Shown here in pieces: positions 21,019 through 32,700 of a DNA stretch of 64,000 nt. A program made the position numbers and the translations under genes. The DNA is from Ulva prolifera. Its lineage: Eukaryota; Chlorophyta; Ulvophyceae; Ulvales; Ulvaceae. The DNA lies in assembly GCA_023078555.1 (NCBI GenBank), contig CM041201.1, positions 6,765,172 through 6,829,171 of the forward strand, read 5' to 3'. Numbering within the stretch: position 1 is the stretch's first letter; every line of letters starts with the position of its first letter. The notes below the pieces were generated by a model. The model did no database searches. It saw only the letters and a program-made list of their open reading frames with translations, and was not told the origin of the DNA.

Positions 21019-23229
21019 ATGGTTTACACGTTTCGCCTTGGCCGTGTTTGGGAAACTGCCGACCCGTTCCTATTCTGTGTACATCACAATGATGACTACC
21101 CCCCCGGGAACGAGGACATGTGCCCTGATCCGGAAGCTCTAAAAGGTGATGCCTCCGCGGTGAGATGTACTTCCCTTGGTCACATGCAGGATAGACTGTA
21201 AAGCTATCATGAATTAGAGTGCTGTGGCAAATGATACCGCTCTTTGTTGCAAGAATGAAGGCGAGGTCGACTGTACAGCATGTCAAGGAAACGTGGCCGA
21301 TCTCTGGCATACAAACAGCAATAATATGTAATGATGCTTGGTGTAAATCGATGACCACATGTTCTCATATTGTAGGACCCTGCTGCAGGAAGGGCGCTCA
21401 CTAGCGACTTCAGTGGTCAAGATGGTTGGTCAATGTATCATGGCACCACGGTCCCAGGTATGGCGCAAGGACACGAATCACCGGTGCCGTTGAAATGGTT
21501 CCTCGTGAGGACATCATAAGTGTCGGTCTCCGCACGTTGTGGTGAATTCATGTGGGTCCTGCTTCGGGGCAAGCACAGCAGTAGCGATTATGCTTGCTTG
21601 GGTTTGTGTGGTGTGGCAAGGTTGTCACATGTCCAATGATGCTCTCCATATTCTCGCATTCCGACACTTCCCAAGGTCACACGCCCTGTTAGACTGAAGA
21701 AAAGGCCCTGCGATCCATTCTCGGATATGTACTCCACTCTGCACAATGCAGCTTTGAAAGGCTGATGCTGACATGTACAGCCTCACGCCGCACAAAGAAC
21801 GAACTATCGTCACTCTGTGTCCATCGTCCAGCTGATCTGGTCTGCGTCGCACGTTGCCCCTGATGCATCAAGTTTCCGGTCTTGTCGTCCGCATGGATGC
21901 TTGGCTGTCTTCTCCTTCCCCTGTTCCACGTTACGCGTGCCAATCCCACGGCCAAAGCATGTGGCAACCGGGCCAGCACAGCCCCTCAATGCGGACATCG
22001 TGATGGTGTTCACAAGTTCCTCTCCCTTTTGCGCAGGCTTCCCGCGACACCCCCATCGGGGCTTTGAGACGTTGACGCTGGTTCGAACCGGTCACATCGA
22101 CCACTCAGACTCCCTCGGTGCAACGGCGCGCTTTGGGCAGGGTGATTGTCAGTGGATGACGGCAGGCCGCGGCATCGAGCATTGCGAGATGTTCCCGCTG
22201 CTGCACAAAGACCGCCGCAACCCCCTCGAGCTCTTCCAGATCTGGCTCAACCTCCCAAGGGAGAGCAAGCGCGCAGACCCGTACTTCACAATGCTGTGGG
22301 GGGGCAGCATCCCGCGGGCCTCCGAGGTCGACGCTGGGGGTACCGAAGTCTCGTGTGTAACGGTGGTGGCGGGGGCATTCGGGGGGCTGACGCCGCCGCC
22401 CCCACCCCCACATTCATGGGCGGCAGCTGCTGAAAATGAGGTGCGTAGCTGGCCTGGTGTGCAGACTGAGGCATGTCGTGGCAGGGCCGGCCTGCAGCCG
22501 GCGTGCGCCTCTGGATGTTCAATTGCTTGAACGCCCAACGCTGCGTCAGGTCCCCAGCAGCTGGACACTGCGTGGGCCGCTGTTGAACATGGTGCATCCT
22601 CCAGCGTGTCCAGCGTGTCTGGAGAGCGTACAATGCAGTTTTGCTGCTGCAAGTGCAAGAACATGGATGTGGTGTTTGTGCACCAGCATCATTTAGGCCG
22701 CAGTGGCATCAAGGTCAAGATGGCAGCGTGGGGATGGCATTCCTTCCGCCAGGTAGCTGGGTGTGCCTTGAAGAATTCGAACTAGCCCTTCATTCGTCAA
22801 GCGAATGGGCATGGTGTGCAGGTGGCAGTCTGGGCCATCAGCATGAAGCCAGGCGCAGTCCTGGATCTGCCTCTTGCAAGAGCCGGAGTGAATCGGCGAC
22901 TGTACTTTTTCTCGGGAAGCACACTTCAAGTGGATGACGTCCGCTTAGAAGCGGGCTTTGGGGCTATTCTGGATGCCGGCAAGAGCGTCACATTGTGTAA
23001 TGGGAAGACAGCGGGGGAGGCGCTAGTGCTTCAGGGGCGCCCTATTGGAGAGCCTGTCGTGCAACACGGACCTTTTGTCATGAATTCTCAGGAAGATATT
23101 GGTCAGGCATTCGCCGATTATCGTGCTGGAATGTTTGGCAAGTGGGACTGGGGCAAACCTGACCCTGTGCACAAACGTGATGAGCAGAGATTTGCAAATC
23201 ACGATGGCAAGCGAGAAGTCCCGGCCTGA
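21019..23229 (+). CDS. Pirin family protein
   Basis: Four exons, 21019-21145, 21389-21457, 22037-22440 and 22822-23229, join in frame to about 335 residues, normal for a pirin. Pirins are iron-binding bicupins, nuclear or cytosolic, acting as redox-responsive transcription cofactors or quercetinases. Metal ligands are present in the expected order: the two His of HPHRGFE and the His and Glu of GIEHCEMF. Other landmarks are WETADPFLF, DGWSMYHGTTVPGFP across exons 2 and 3, ELFQIWLNLP, and a second cupin half starting VAVWAISMKPGA and ending QAFADYRAGMFGKW. The start at 21019 is the first in-frame ATG. About 20 upstream codons are open and transit-peptide-like but lack an ATG, so an upstream exon is possible. 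A proline run (TPPPPPPHSW) sits before intron 3. The pseudouridine synthase follows 225 bases downstream on the same strand. Confidence 0.93.
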
Positions 23230-23454
23230 ATGTGGACTTCATTACAAGTTACACGTGCGAGTTGCATATGTTATGGGCCATAACTTATAACGCTTCGTAG
23301 AGCCAAGAATGTGCAAAGTTTATCAATGCATGACGAGTCCCGTGAGAATGCGTCTGGCGCTGTTTGGTCGGCCCAGGTGAAAGCGAGACTGCTGCCAATC
23401 CACTTTGATTTGTTTGCTGCGCCGAAAGTTCTCTTTATTTGATGGCGCGGTGCG

Positions 23455-25402
23455 ATGTTGCTGGTAAGAGTGAGCAGCCTTCGCATTCAGGGCTGCTTGG
23501 CCGCCCCCCCTCGCTCAACTCGCGCCTTTTCGACTCAGTGGGAAATTGAAAACAGTATAAGCAAATCAAAGGCACGCAAAGCTGCACGAGACTCTCAGTA
23601 TTTAGCTTGTCCAGGTTGCGCGCAGGCGCGACTGAGCACCAACGCGTGGCTGAACCATGTGCGGCAGTGCTGTCCGGATCTTCTGCGCGACGAGCAGGTG
23701 TACAATTATGACCGAATATTGCCGTTGAGACTGCTTGCTTAAAGCATTGCCCTTGTAGTGTCAGGCTCTTTCACGTATGTCAGCAGCGATATTCCTTCAC
23801 AGGAATGGCAGGCCGCTCTCCAGCAGCCTGTCGAATCGACACAACTTCGCCGACTCATGAAAGAGGCCACGAGACTGCAAATGGCAGCTGAATGGCAATC
23901 TTTGCAGCTTGCCTTCGCTCAGAAAGATCAGAGTGGTCACGCTCTAAGGCCGAGGCCAGCTGAGTTTGCACCAGCTCTGGGAGTCCCTACGGCCCGTGCA
24001 GAGCGCCTCCTGAAGAGTGCTATCAAAGCAACGCCCATGCCTGCTGACCCGGAGCCTGTAGACATCCTTTTTGAGGATAACGTTCTCGTTGCTGTCAACA
24101 AGCCGGCAAAAGTTCGTGCAACGCCAATCCACCGCCACGTAGGCCAGTCCATGGTGAATCGGCTGATTGGACACCTTGGCAAACCCCCACACGTGCGCGT
24201 ATTCAAATTTTCGCCATGCACTTGCGTTGACTCTGTTTTTGGGCTTTTGTGGGCTTTATGCTGTTTATGTCAGGGCCATGTTTGAAAACGGCCTGTATCA
24301 GCCGAAACACTACCACGTTTTTGTGGCGCAGGCTCCACAAGCATGCAGGTGCTGCACAGGCTGGATATGGATACAACAGGTATAATGCTATTTGCAAAGG
24401 ATCCCCGTGTGGTCTCGGCCATGCATGAACAGTTTCGGAGCCGCACGATATCAAAAACTTATGCTGCCATCTGTCTCGGGGCCCCTTCAGCCACCGTTGT
24501 CAAGCAACCCTCATGCGTTGAAAACATAGGCGTTACGCCTAGCAGGGAATGGGAGGTGGACGCACCGCTTGCACGACACCCCTCTATTGCCACCGCTTCC
24601 TGGGTCAGCAGCACTGGGAAATCGGCCCAAACCCGCATGATTGTTAGAGCAGAGGACTGCAGCACACAATGGCAGGGCACCAAAGTGGGAGAGGCATGGT
24701 GCCAGCCTGACACGCAGTGCATGAATGGGGCATGCCTGCTGGAATGTAAACCTGTGACAGGTGCTCCTTCGCCAATTGCTACAGTAATGCTGATGCACAG
24801 ATACATGTGTGCTTGTAAGGATCCTGGAAACTGTATTGAACTTTTTGGAGCTGCCTCCAAAAACCATGCAACCAGGGGGTTTGTCAGAGAGCTGGTACTC
24901 GCCTGAAATCGCTTTTGCAGTCTCAATGCCTGTAGCATCACGTGTATTGGCGTTATTCCATGATTTGAAGCAGTGCAGTGTACGTTTCTTGACAGCGAGT
25001 CAGGTCATGAGTGCCCAGTGACCCTCACTAGATGACGCCATACTCCGCTGTTGCAATTGACGTACCGGGATTCAGGGATGGACCCGAATCAGGGATGGAT
25101 CCGAAACCATACCTTGTCTGTCACTTTGCATTGAACATGTGTTTGTGTTTGCAGGCAGGACGCATCAAATTCGACTGCACTGTGCCACATCTGGACATCC
25201 AATTATTGGAGATGCCTTATATGGCGTTTTGAGCCCGATCATGCCGCGGCATGCACTGCATGCCTGGAAACTGACATTTCAGCACCCAGTCACGTCACAA
25301 GCTGTGCATATAACTGCGCCCCTGCCAACGGATATGAAGCAATTGGCTGTGTCGTGTTGTTTACAAATTGCTGCAGACCTGGAAAATGAAGAGTCGCCTT
25401 AA
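23455..25402 (+). CDS. RluA-family RNA pseudouridine synthase, organelle-targeted
   Basis: Four exons (23455-23697, 23803-24192, 24349-24760, 25155-25402) give about 430 residues. The family isomerises uridine to pseudouridine in rRNA or tRNA. Conserved blocks are ILFEDNVLVAVNKPAKV, the catalytic VLHRLDMDTTG (catalytic Asp after Leu), ISKTYAAICLG, CKPVTGRTHQIRLHCATSGH spanning intron 3, and IIGDALYG. The N terminus (MLLVRVSSLRIQG...RSTRAFST) is Arg- and Ser-rich, with no acidic residue in its first 30 or so, suggesting a mitochondrial or plastid transit peptide. Before the catalytic domain lies a Cys/His cluster, CPGC...WLNHVRQCC, that could be a small zinc finger. No S4 RNA-binding domain is evident. 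The gene converges with the minus-strand gene ending at 26126. Confidence 0.93.
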
Positions 25403-26125
25403 GTACATGCACCTAAGACCATTGTCCAGCAGGTGCAGGGCTGCAGGTCGACGACCAATACCACTTCAAGACCGGCATGAAGATCAGTAGGTCTCAGGCT
25501 GGTTGTATAGTACAAAGCAGTCCAAATTTGAGCGCGCATCACAGTTTAATCATTCTCGAGACGCACTGTGATGTTTGCATCGCAAAGCTTAGATCACTCA
25601 ATGGCTTCGTCATTGTGGTTCAGCAATGCGATTGCAGATAGCGAAAATGCTGAAGGAGGTAGCAGTCCATACATCTGCCACAGGCCTTGCTAAGGACTCC
25701 TTATGTATATACCTTGTGCGCCTCACATCGCAAATTGTCTTGGGGTCTGCACGTCATGGATGAGCGCCAGACATTCCTCCAGGTGTGGTGCAAGACAGTG
25801 GAGATGTAATGCAGTAACACGCTGCTGCATCATGATGTGAGGGATTTTACCGCATCAATGAAGTACTGTGATGCCACATCGCTCTGTGCTAGGCGAGCGA
25901 ACCAGTGGCACAATGGCAAATTCAAATCGCAGTTGTAAGAAGTCAGGCGTAAGCCTTACACAAGTTGCGTGTGACACACATGCTTCAACTCGAGATCGAC
26001 CACATCGTTTTCTGCCACCACAAGGCTCAGTTGCTTCTGGTCCTGCCGAAATCGCAACACCAGGCCACAGGATTTGCATGATCGTACCCGGCACAATAGT
26101 CCAGGTGCAAAGTTACGACATATGC
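25403..26125. other. Convergent intergenic region
   Basis: Lies between two 3' ends (plus-strand pseudouridine synthase and minus-strand proton-pump-interactor-like gene). No exon-like sequence or repeat stands out. Confidence 0.5.
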
Positions 26126-28819
26126 TCAGTCGGCAAAGATAGCCATCACAACAGCCAGACCGATGATGGCCGTGATGACGCCGACTGCGATGTACGGTGC
26201 ATACTGCTTCAGAGCCTTCTTCATATCCGCTCTGCTAGCCTTGGTGTTCTTGGGCCGTCCAGCTGCAGGGGTTGACCTTGCCTTCGCAGTCGTCTTTGCC
26301 AGTGCTTTGCTTTCTTGCACTGCCTTCTTACGGGCCTGAGCCTCCTTCTTCTTTTGAGCAGCAGCACGCTGAGCAGCTGCTTCTCGCTCAATCCGTGCAC
26401 GGTCCGCCACCTTTCGTTGCTCCTCCTCCTCTGCGCGTATTTTGGATAGCTCTTTGGCCTGTAAATGTGACACAGCTATGGGATGGTGTTTGTGAGGGTG
26501 TTTCGTTTGCTGCGTGGTCATGTTGGATGCCTGTGGTGCGACCTGCCTCTCTGCCATGATCATCATGACATGGAATAAATGGCACTGAGGTTTTGCTTCA
26601 CCAAGCAGAAGCGATCGTGAACCAAGCGTTCTGATGTTGTGAGCACGTAGAGCTTTATGGCCAGGGCAGTGATCATGAGGTACCGTGATCTGACGACCTG
26701 AGCACTTACCTTCTGTGCTTTCTTCGCCTTTCGCTCAAGTTGCTGCTTCTTACGCTCCTCTGCTTCAGCTGCCTTTGCCATTTGTTCCTTGCGTACCATC
26801 TCCTTCACCTGTGCTGGAGTCAGCTCCGGCACAGCAGGCTTGATGTAGTCAGCAGGTGGCACAAATGGCTCATCATCTAACAGTGCAGCTGTAATGGCGC
26901 GCGTTTTCGCCGCTGCTGGCTGTGCCCGTACGCCAGCCGTCTCTGGTGTTATGGGCTTGACAGGGCTTGCCTTCACAGCTGCCGTAATCTCTGTAGGAAC
27001 CATGTCAGCAGCTGGAGTCGCAATCTCAGCAGGGGCGGCACGCTTCTTGGCTGCACCTGATCCATTCTTGGGCACAGATGCAGCTGTACTGGGCATCGTG
27101 ACACTCTGCGCGGCCACCTCAGCTGCAGACTTAGCAGGTGCACGTCCTTCCACCTCGGCCATGATTCCAGCCAAAATAGCCTCACTATTTGCCAGCATTG
27201 AGGATTCTGCTGTAGACTTTTTGCCCGACTTGCCATTCTTCGCCTGAAAATCGTTGGTGCAACATGAAACTATGCACAACATTCCAACAAGTGTATCAGG
27301 CTAGCACCGCAATGCAAAAAAGTAGTGATACAACTCACAAAACAGCCTGACTCACAACTCAAATGTCACACAACTGCCAACCGAGAGCACAGGGTGGTGC
27401 ACACCGTCTTGCCTGGCCCGTTCAGGTCGATAGAAGCTTGCGACACCGCGTACTTACGCGACAACTCCCAGCCAGCAACATACTCGCAGTATGCCTTCTC
27501 AGAGTTGAGCAGCTTGGAAACATGGTCTTCAGTGACCGCATTACATTCCTGTGCTGCTTCTTCAATGCGGCCTTCCTTGAGCAGCTCACGTACCTATACT
27601 TATCATTACTACCGTTAGATGGTGAGTCCAGTGACCGACACGACCACAATACCCTGCGGTACAAAGATGGAGGCAACTACCTTTTGACTGAAGCGGCGAT
27701 TCTCATAGAAAGAGTCTTGAACTGACCGAATAAGATCCCGAACTTCATTGCGCTCTTTGTACTTCTCGTCCTGAAGAGCCTTCAACCGTGTAAACTCATT
27801 AGAGACAGCCGTGTTCTGGTCGCATGCCTCACGGTATGCCTTCCAGCGCTCATCCATCTGCTGTTTAGCAAGTGTATACTCCTCGGACACCAGATCCATC
27901 TGCCGCTCTAAATCAGCCTTAGATGTTTTGAAAGTATCGATGTGATCACGAGTATCCAGAGCCTGTATCACAGAGATGGCTGTGACATTGACGGTGGTGC
28001 AGGTATCTGTGCATGATACAGGAACACAGAGTGTGGGACATCACAATTAGAAAAGGCCATAGAGTAGAGTGTGGACGTAGAACCTGCTGATTGTCCATTT
28101 CATACTTCATCACCTCTGGTCGTGTCTTCTTGAACTTGCGGATCTCTGCGATCAAGTTGTTTTCGGAACGGCGATCCATCGGCTCATGAGCTTGTTTGAA
28201 TTCCAGCTCGTTTATTTTCGCATCAAGCTCTGCGACAGTGGAAGCTGGCAGCTGCGACTTTCTATCGCCCATTTGCCTGCGCTGCTCACTCACTTGCTTG
28301 TTCACGTCACGCAGCGGCCGCAATCGATCGAGTAAGGTTGTGCGTTCTTGTTTGGACATATTATACTGCTCGAGGGCTTGCTTATGCTCTTCTTCACGTT
28401 GCAGCCTGTGCTCTTTTGCCAACTTGGCCGCGGCAAGAGTCTTTGCGCAGGCCTGTTGGTATGCTTCTACCTCCGCTGTGATTCGCTCCCTTTGCAACTC
28501 TAGCTCCGAAACGTCTGGCTTGGGCATCCTGAGAAAGTACAGGCGTGTCGGGACTTGCGGAGCCTTCACTACATCCGCGCTTGGATCCTGCGCCTGCTCA
28601 GCGTCCGCTTCTTCCGCGGGAGAACCTGCGACTCCAGCATGTGAGAAATTTGCGATCGTTTGCGATCAAACTAGGAGCATGTCAGACGACGCTGCTTCGT
28701 ATCCCGAGTATCGGCTTCTTTTCACTGGGATGCCCACCTGCTAATGGATCAACTTGGGCTTCAACATCTGTGGCTGCATCATGCTCCAGTGGAGCAACAG
28801 TCGTCTCCACTTCAGTCAT
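26126..28819 (-). CDS. Proton-pump-interactor (PPI1)-like coiled-coil protein with C-terminal anchor
   Basis: Six minus-strand exons (28738-28819, 28084-28625, 27681-27962, 27447-27593, 26710-27243, 26126-26458) join in frame to about 639 residues, close to plant PPI1 (about 610). Plant PPI1 binds the plasma-membrane H+-ATPase regulatory tail; yeast BFR1 is a distant relative. Support comes from the family opening RLYFLRMPKPDVSEL, long charged coiled coils, the INELEFKQAHEPM...EIRKFKKTRPEV block, SFYENRRF, a Lys/Glu-rich segment, and a C-terminal hydrophobic helix YIAVGVITAIIGLAVVMAIF followed by three residues, as in a tail-anchored ER protein. The N terminus is acidic (MTEVETTVAPLEHD). The 3' end of the fourth exon is ambiguous: gtaagt lies 11 bases before the gtgtcg donor that keeps phase. 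It lies downstream of the USP-like gene on the same strand. Confidence 0.8.
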
Positions 28820-29799
28820 TTAGTCCTGCACGGGGTGCATAACTGTCGCAGGCCAGCGGTTTGTTCGACGCAATCGTGCGTTGCGCCGGTGCCCCTTGCT
28901 CACCGTGATCGCAGAAGACAAGGCTCGCACCGATAAAGCAGATATATGAATCGACCTTGTTATGGTGTGGCCTGTTGGCCAGGACTTTTGCAGCCTGTTG
29001 CGCAGTGCCAGGTGGGCACCAATCGCAACGCAAAGTGGAATATATCACAACAGGACTAGCTCTTGTGTCTGTTCCGGGTGGGTTGAAAATCTTTAGCTCT
29101 GCACTAGTGAAATCGATGATCGCACGGGCTATACGTCCCTGAGCCGGTTGCTGCGAGAGGGCATTGGAATGGGGCATCGAAGCCCCCCCGACATCCCCCG
29201 CAAGGATGCCGGCTCCGGGCAATACACCGCGGCCGCATGCGCGTGCATGACCGTCGATGATCCGTTGAAGCCAGCGCATGAAGTGACGCCAACCGTCAAG
29301 CACCGAAAGCACCGACTGACTGGATCATATTGATGGCTATCATGGTTCTGCAAAGATTGGGCGAAGACTACAAGCGTCCACATTCATCACTTCGAGTGCG
29401 AACTTCGCATGTAGAACAATTCGAGTACACTGCCCGCACACTGCGGGCTTGGGAAAATAGGAATTCAGACAGGAGCGCTGCAGAAGCGAAATTGTTGTGA
29501 GATACTGAAGTCCGTCAGCGCCAAATTACAGCTCCGAGGCACAACAGCACTTTTTTCCGGAGACCACTGGTGACGATTGTCATATTTGGCGAGGTGTGCA
29601 AACTGCCATGCATACACACCCCTGGCACATACCCAGTGTATCACTCGGCGTAGCACGGCGCTGTCACCCATATCGACTGCATGTACAATCGCCTGACACC
29701 AAAACTGACTGATACATATCGAACAAGCTGCAACTCCTCAAAAGCATGCCAAATGGGCACGCAAGCAAAGCAATATCAAGGACTTGAACACACGCGGAA
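28820..29799. other. Intergenic DNA between two minus-strand genes
   Basis: Contains the 5' flank of the proton-pump-interactor-like gene and the 3' flank of the USP-like gene. A minus-strand open frame (28812-29312) overlaps the start of the former and has no recognisable domain. Confidence 0.5.
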
Positions 29800-32700
29800 T
29801 CAGATCTCATAAAACAACACAATAGGCAGAAGGTCATCTTCCACCATAAAATCTAACGCTCTTTGCCATTCCCCGAATTTTGTGATGCGTGAATCATTCA
29901 GCATCAACCAGCCTTGACTCTCATCATGCACGAATGCAATGTAGTGAAGATGCTGGTACGTGATCACACACCTGCAGCATGTGTATTGTTGCTGGCCACT
30001 TCAATGTGCATGTTCGATGAAAAAAGAGAGCATTGCACGAAAAGCTGTGACAAACAAGCAGTGGAACGCACCGAAGGTGATGATCGGTTGGACGTGTTGT
30101 ACCTGTGAACAGCTTTGAGATATCAAGCATCTCAGCTGTCTGCATGGCATCGCAAACATCCTGAATGTTGCGGCGATTAGGCCTTGCTGTGTGCCATACA
30201 ATTGTCAACGTCACCACCCTCGGGTGTGATAACAGTGGCACGTCTGCACCAGCATCAAATCCTGACGTCTGTACCGCCTGACTCCAGTCAAAGGCAGTAC
30301 CCCGAGCAGCATCTTCTTGATGGGTGATAATGAGTGGCTCAGTGTTGACATGGTGGAAATACCGAACGAATCGGTCCACAGCACTGCGGCCAGGCAATGG
30401 CGATTCTTGTGGATTTGGAACTTGTACACGCATGCCAAACGTGTGAATGACCAGAGAAGAAGGTATATCCTTATCTTCTGGCCCCACACGCCGTGCCCAT
30501 GTTGTCTCAGCAACAGCGGTATTGCTTGCTGGGGGAGGACGGCTCACATGTCCTTCAGGAACGAATGACATAAGCGGCAACGTTGGATCAACGGAGGCTG
30601 ACCCTCCACCAGCCTGAGCAAAATGGAGGGCACTGAACATCTCATGGAGCACCTCATGTGCATCATGCATGTCACCCTCATTTGCGAAAGCAGATGGCAA
30701 GGCTGAGCGAAGCCCGTCAGGTGATAACGTTGGTGCTGAATCTTCTGTCACATCAGAAGCTTCAAATTCGTGGAACAGGGAGGCAAGCGCACTGAGCAGG
30801 CGCCATTCACTGTGACTGGACGATCTACCAGGAAGCCGTGGTACATCCAGCAGCAAAAGCTCTGTTGAAAAGCTTTTCAAGTGCCACAGCACCTGCACAA
30901 TGACATTAAGAAAGCAATGATTCTGGCCGAATCGATTCCGAAGGCCAACACGGCCTCCGACAAGCTTGTATCTTGCTTCATGCTGATTTTCTAGTGCCGC
31001 GAGGGACTGGCTGGTTCCCTGAACCACAATCTTTCGTGCTTTCTTGGAGGCACGCTTCTTGCTGCTGCTTGGACTACGGGGCGACTTGGAGGGCAAGGAA
31101 TGAGACTCCCGAAGCTTATTCCCTGCTGCCTCAGTCCTGATGCTGGCCAGCGGTGTGCGGGAATGAGCAGCTGGTTCTGATAATGTATTGGGCACGGGTG
31201 CTTGCACGGACTTGGCATCTCCCTTGCTCACGCAGCAGGCATGTACAGCATCACAGCATGGCTCTGCCGTTATTGTGGAAGAAGAAGAATTCGAGTCTGT
31301 GGCAGCGCTATCTGCATCAGGCTGCGTCAAAGATCTGTCATCTGCAGAAGCCAGAACAGCTTCAGATCCTGAAGGACCAGCAACTGATGGGTGGCGCGAT
31401 GAGTCTTGAGCTCTTCCAGGCTGAGTGCCATCAGAAGATGGGCATTGCACTTGCCCAGGAGGACGTTGTTGCTGTTGGAAGTGCGCAGGATGCACGTGGT
31501 ACATGGCAGTCTGCGGTGGTCGCATCTGTTGGTGATGCTGACTGGGCATCGCATCTGCATGTGCGTGCCCTGGCACAAATGCTGGTGCTTGGGCATTGAG
31601 TTGCTTTGCTGGAGTCCACTGCATTCCTTGAAACTGCGGGTGAACGGCTCCAGCCGGGAAGTGTGCAACGGGGTGCATGACAGCTTGGTAAGGGGTAGGC
31701 TGGTACACCATGCCATAAGCATGGGCTGGATGCGTCTGCATGTACATGCCATCCATGTGCTGTACATAGAATGGCTGCTGGCCGCCATTTGGGATGCCCA
31801 TGCTGACTGGCGTATAGTACACAGCCGTCTGCACACCATGCTGGGAAGGGTACCCAGCTGCAGGGGCGCCGTGGGTGCACGACATTGGCATGTAGCCTCC
31901 AGGTCCAGCAACAGGGTGAACAGGAGTAGCCTGTGCAGGGGTTCCGTGCGATTGACTGCTGCCAACCATTGTGTCTCCACTACCAGTAACAGCGTCATTG
32001 CTCCTGCTACCTGCCGCAGAGATAGCTACACCTGGCAAGCTGGGATGGGGCCCGCGCGGGGGCACAGGAACATGTGCAGAATTGTGGTGCCCATGAGCTG
32101 GAAGCCGTGCACGTTGGGTCATCGGCTGGGCATGGGACGTTTGAATCACGCGGCGCTGTGTCGGCTGCGCTGGTGGAGAGGTCGCACTGAACACGGCCTT
32201 TTGCACTGGTGGCGGCTGTACCATGACATGAGCGTCACACTCAGACTGCTGTGTCGCCCTCAGGGAGAAAGAGGAGGGATGCAAGACAACTGGTGCTTCC
32301 GATTTTGTCGATGGTTGAATTTGAGGTTGCGCAGGCAGCTTCATTGGTGGCTGACGCTGGGGTGGTTCTGGCATCGTCGTCTGACATGGAGGCCGGGTGC
32401 CCAGCGGCGCAGCATTGGTGTTTCGCCCGTTAGGTGGACGCGGACCATCAGCTACGGCAGGTCTAGAACCAGAATTGCCTGCACAGTTGCATGAAGTTAC
32501 ATGCATGTGCAATATGCATACATCACAAGAGGGCCCATCGCTTCTAGAGTGATGGAACGCCTGAGCAAGACTGCACTGCATTTGAATTTCCGCGGAAACC
32601 CACGGTGCATAGCGATGAATTATTGTGGAGATGGAATTTACTCATGAACACACGCACCTTCTCTGGTTGTGCTCAGATTGACATGCGAAACATGCTCGAC

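Noticed and set aside
21817..22036. 5' extension of pirin exon 3
   Set aside because: The frame is open, but joining exon 2 at 21457 to 22037 restores the conserved TVPGFPRHPHRGFE; the extension is intron.
22077..22095. GGTTCGAACC resembling a tRNA T-arm
   Set aside because: It lies inside the conserved pirin coding exon and has no acceptor-stem partner.
29972..30071. GC-AG or non-canonical intron near the USP His box
   Set aside because: A canonical gtgcgt...ctgcag intron of 100 bases joins HHLR to CVITYQHLHYIAFV with correct phase, so no unusual splicing is needed.
31406..32494. 362-codon plus-strand open frame
   Set aside because: Antisense to the USP-like gene linker exon, which is continuous and joins recognised domains at both ends.
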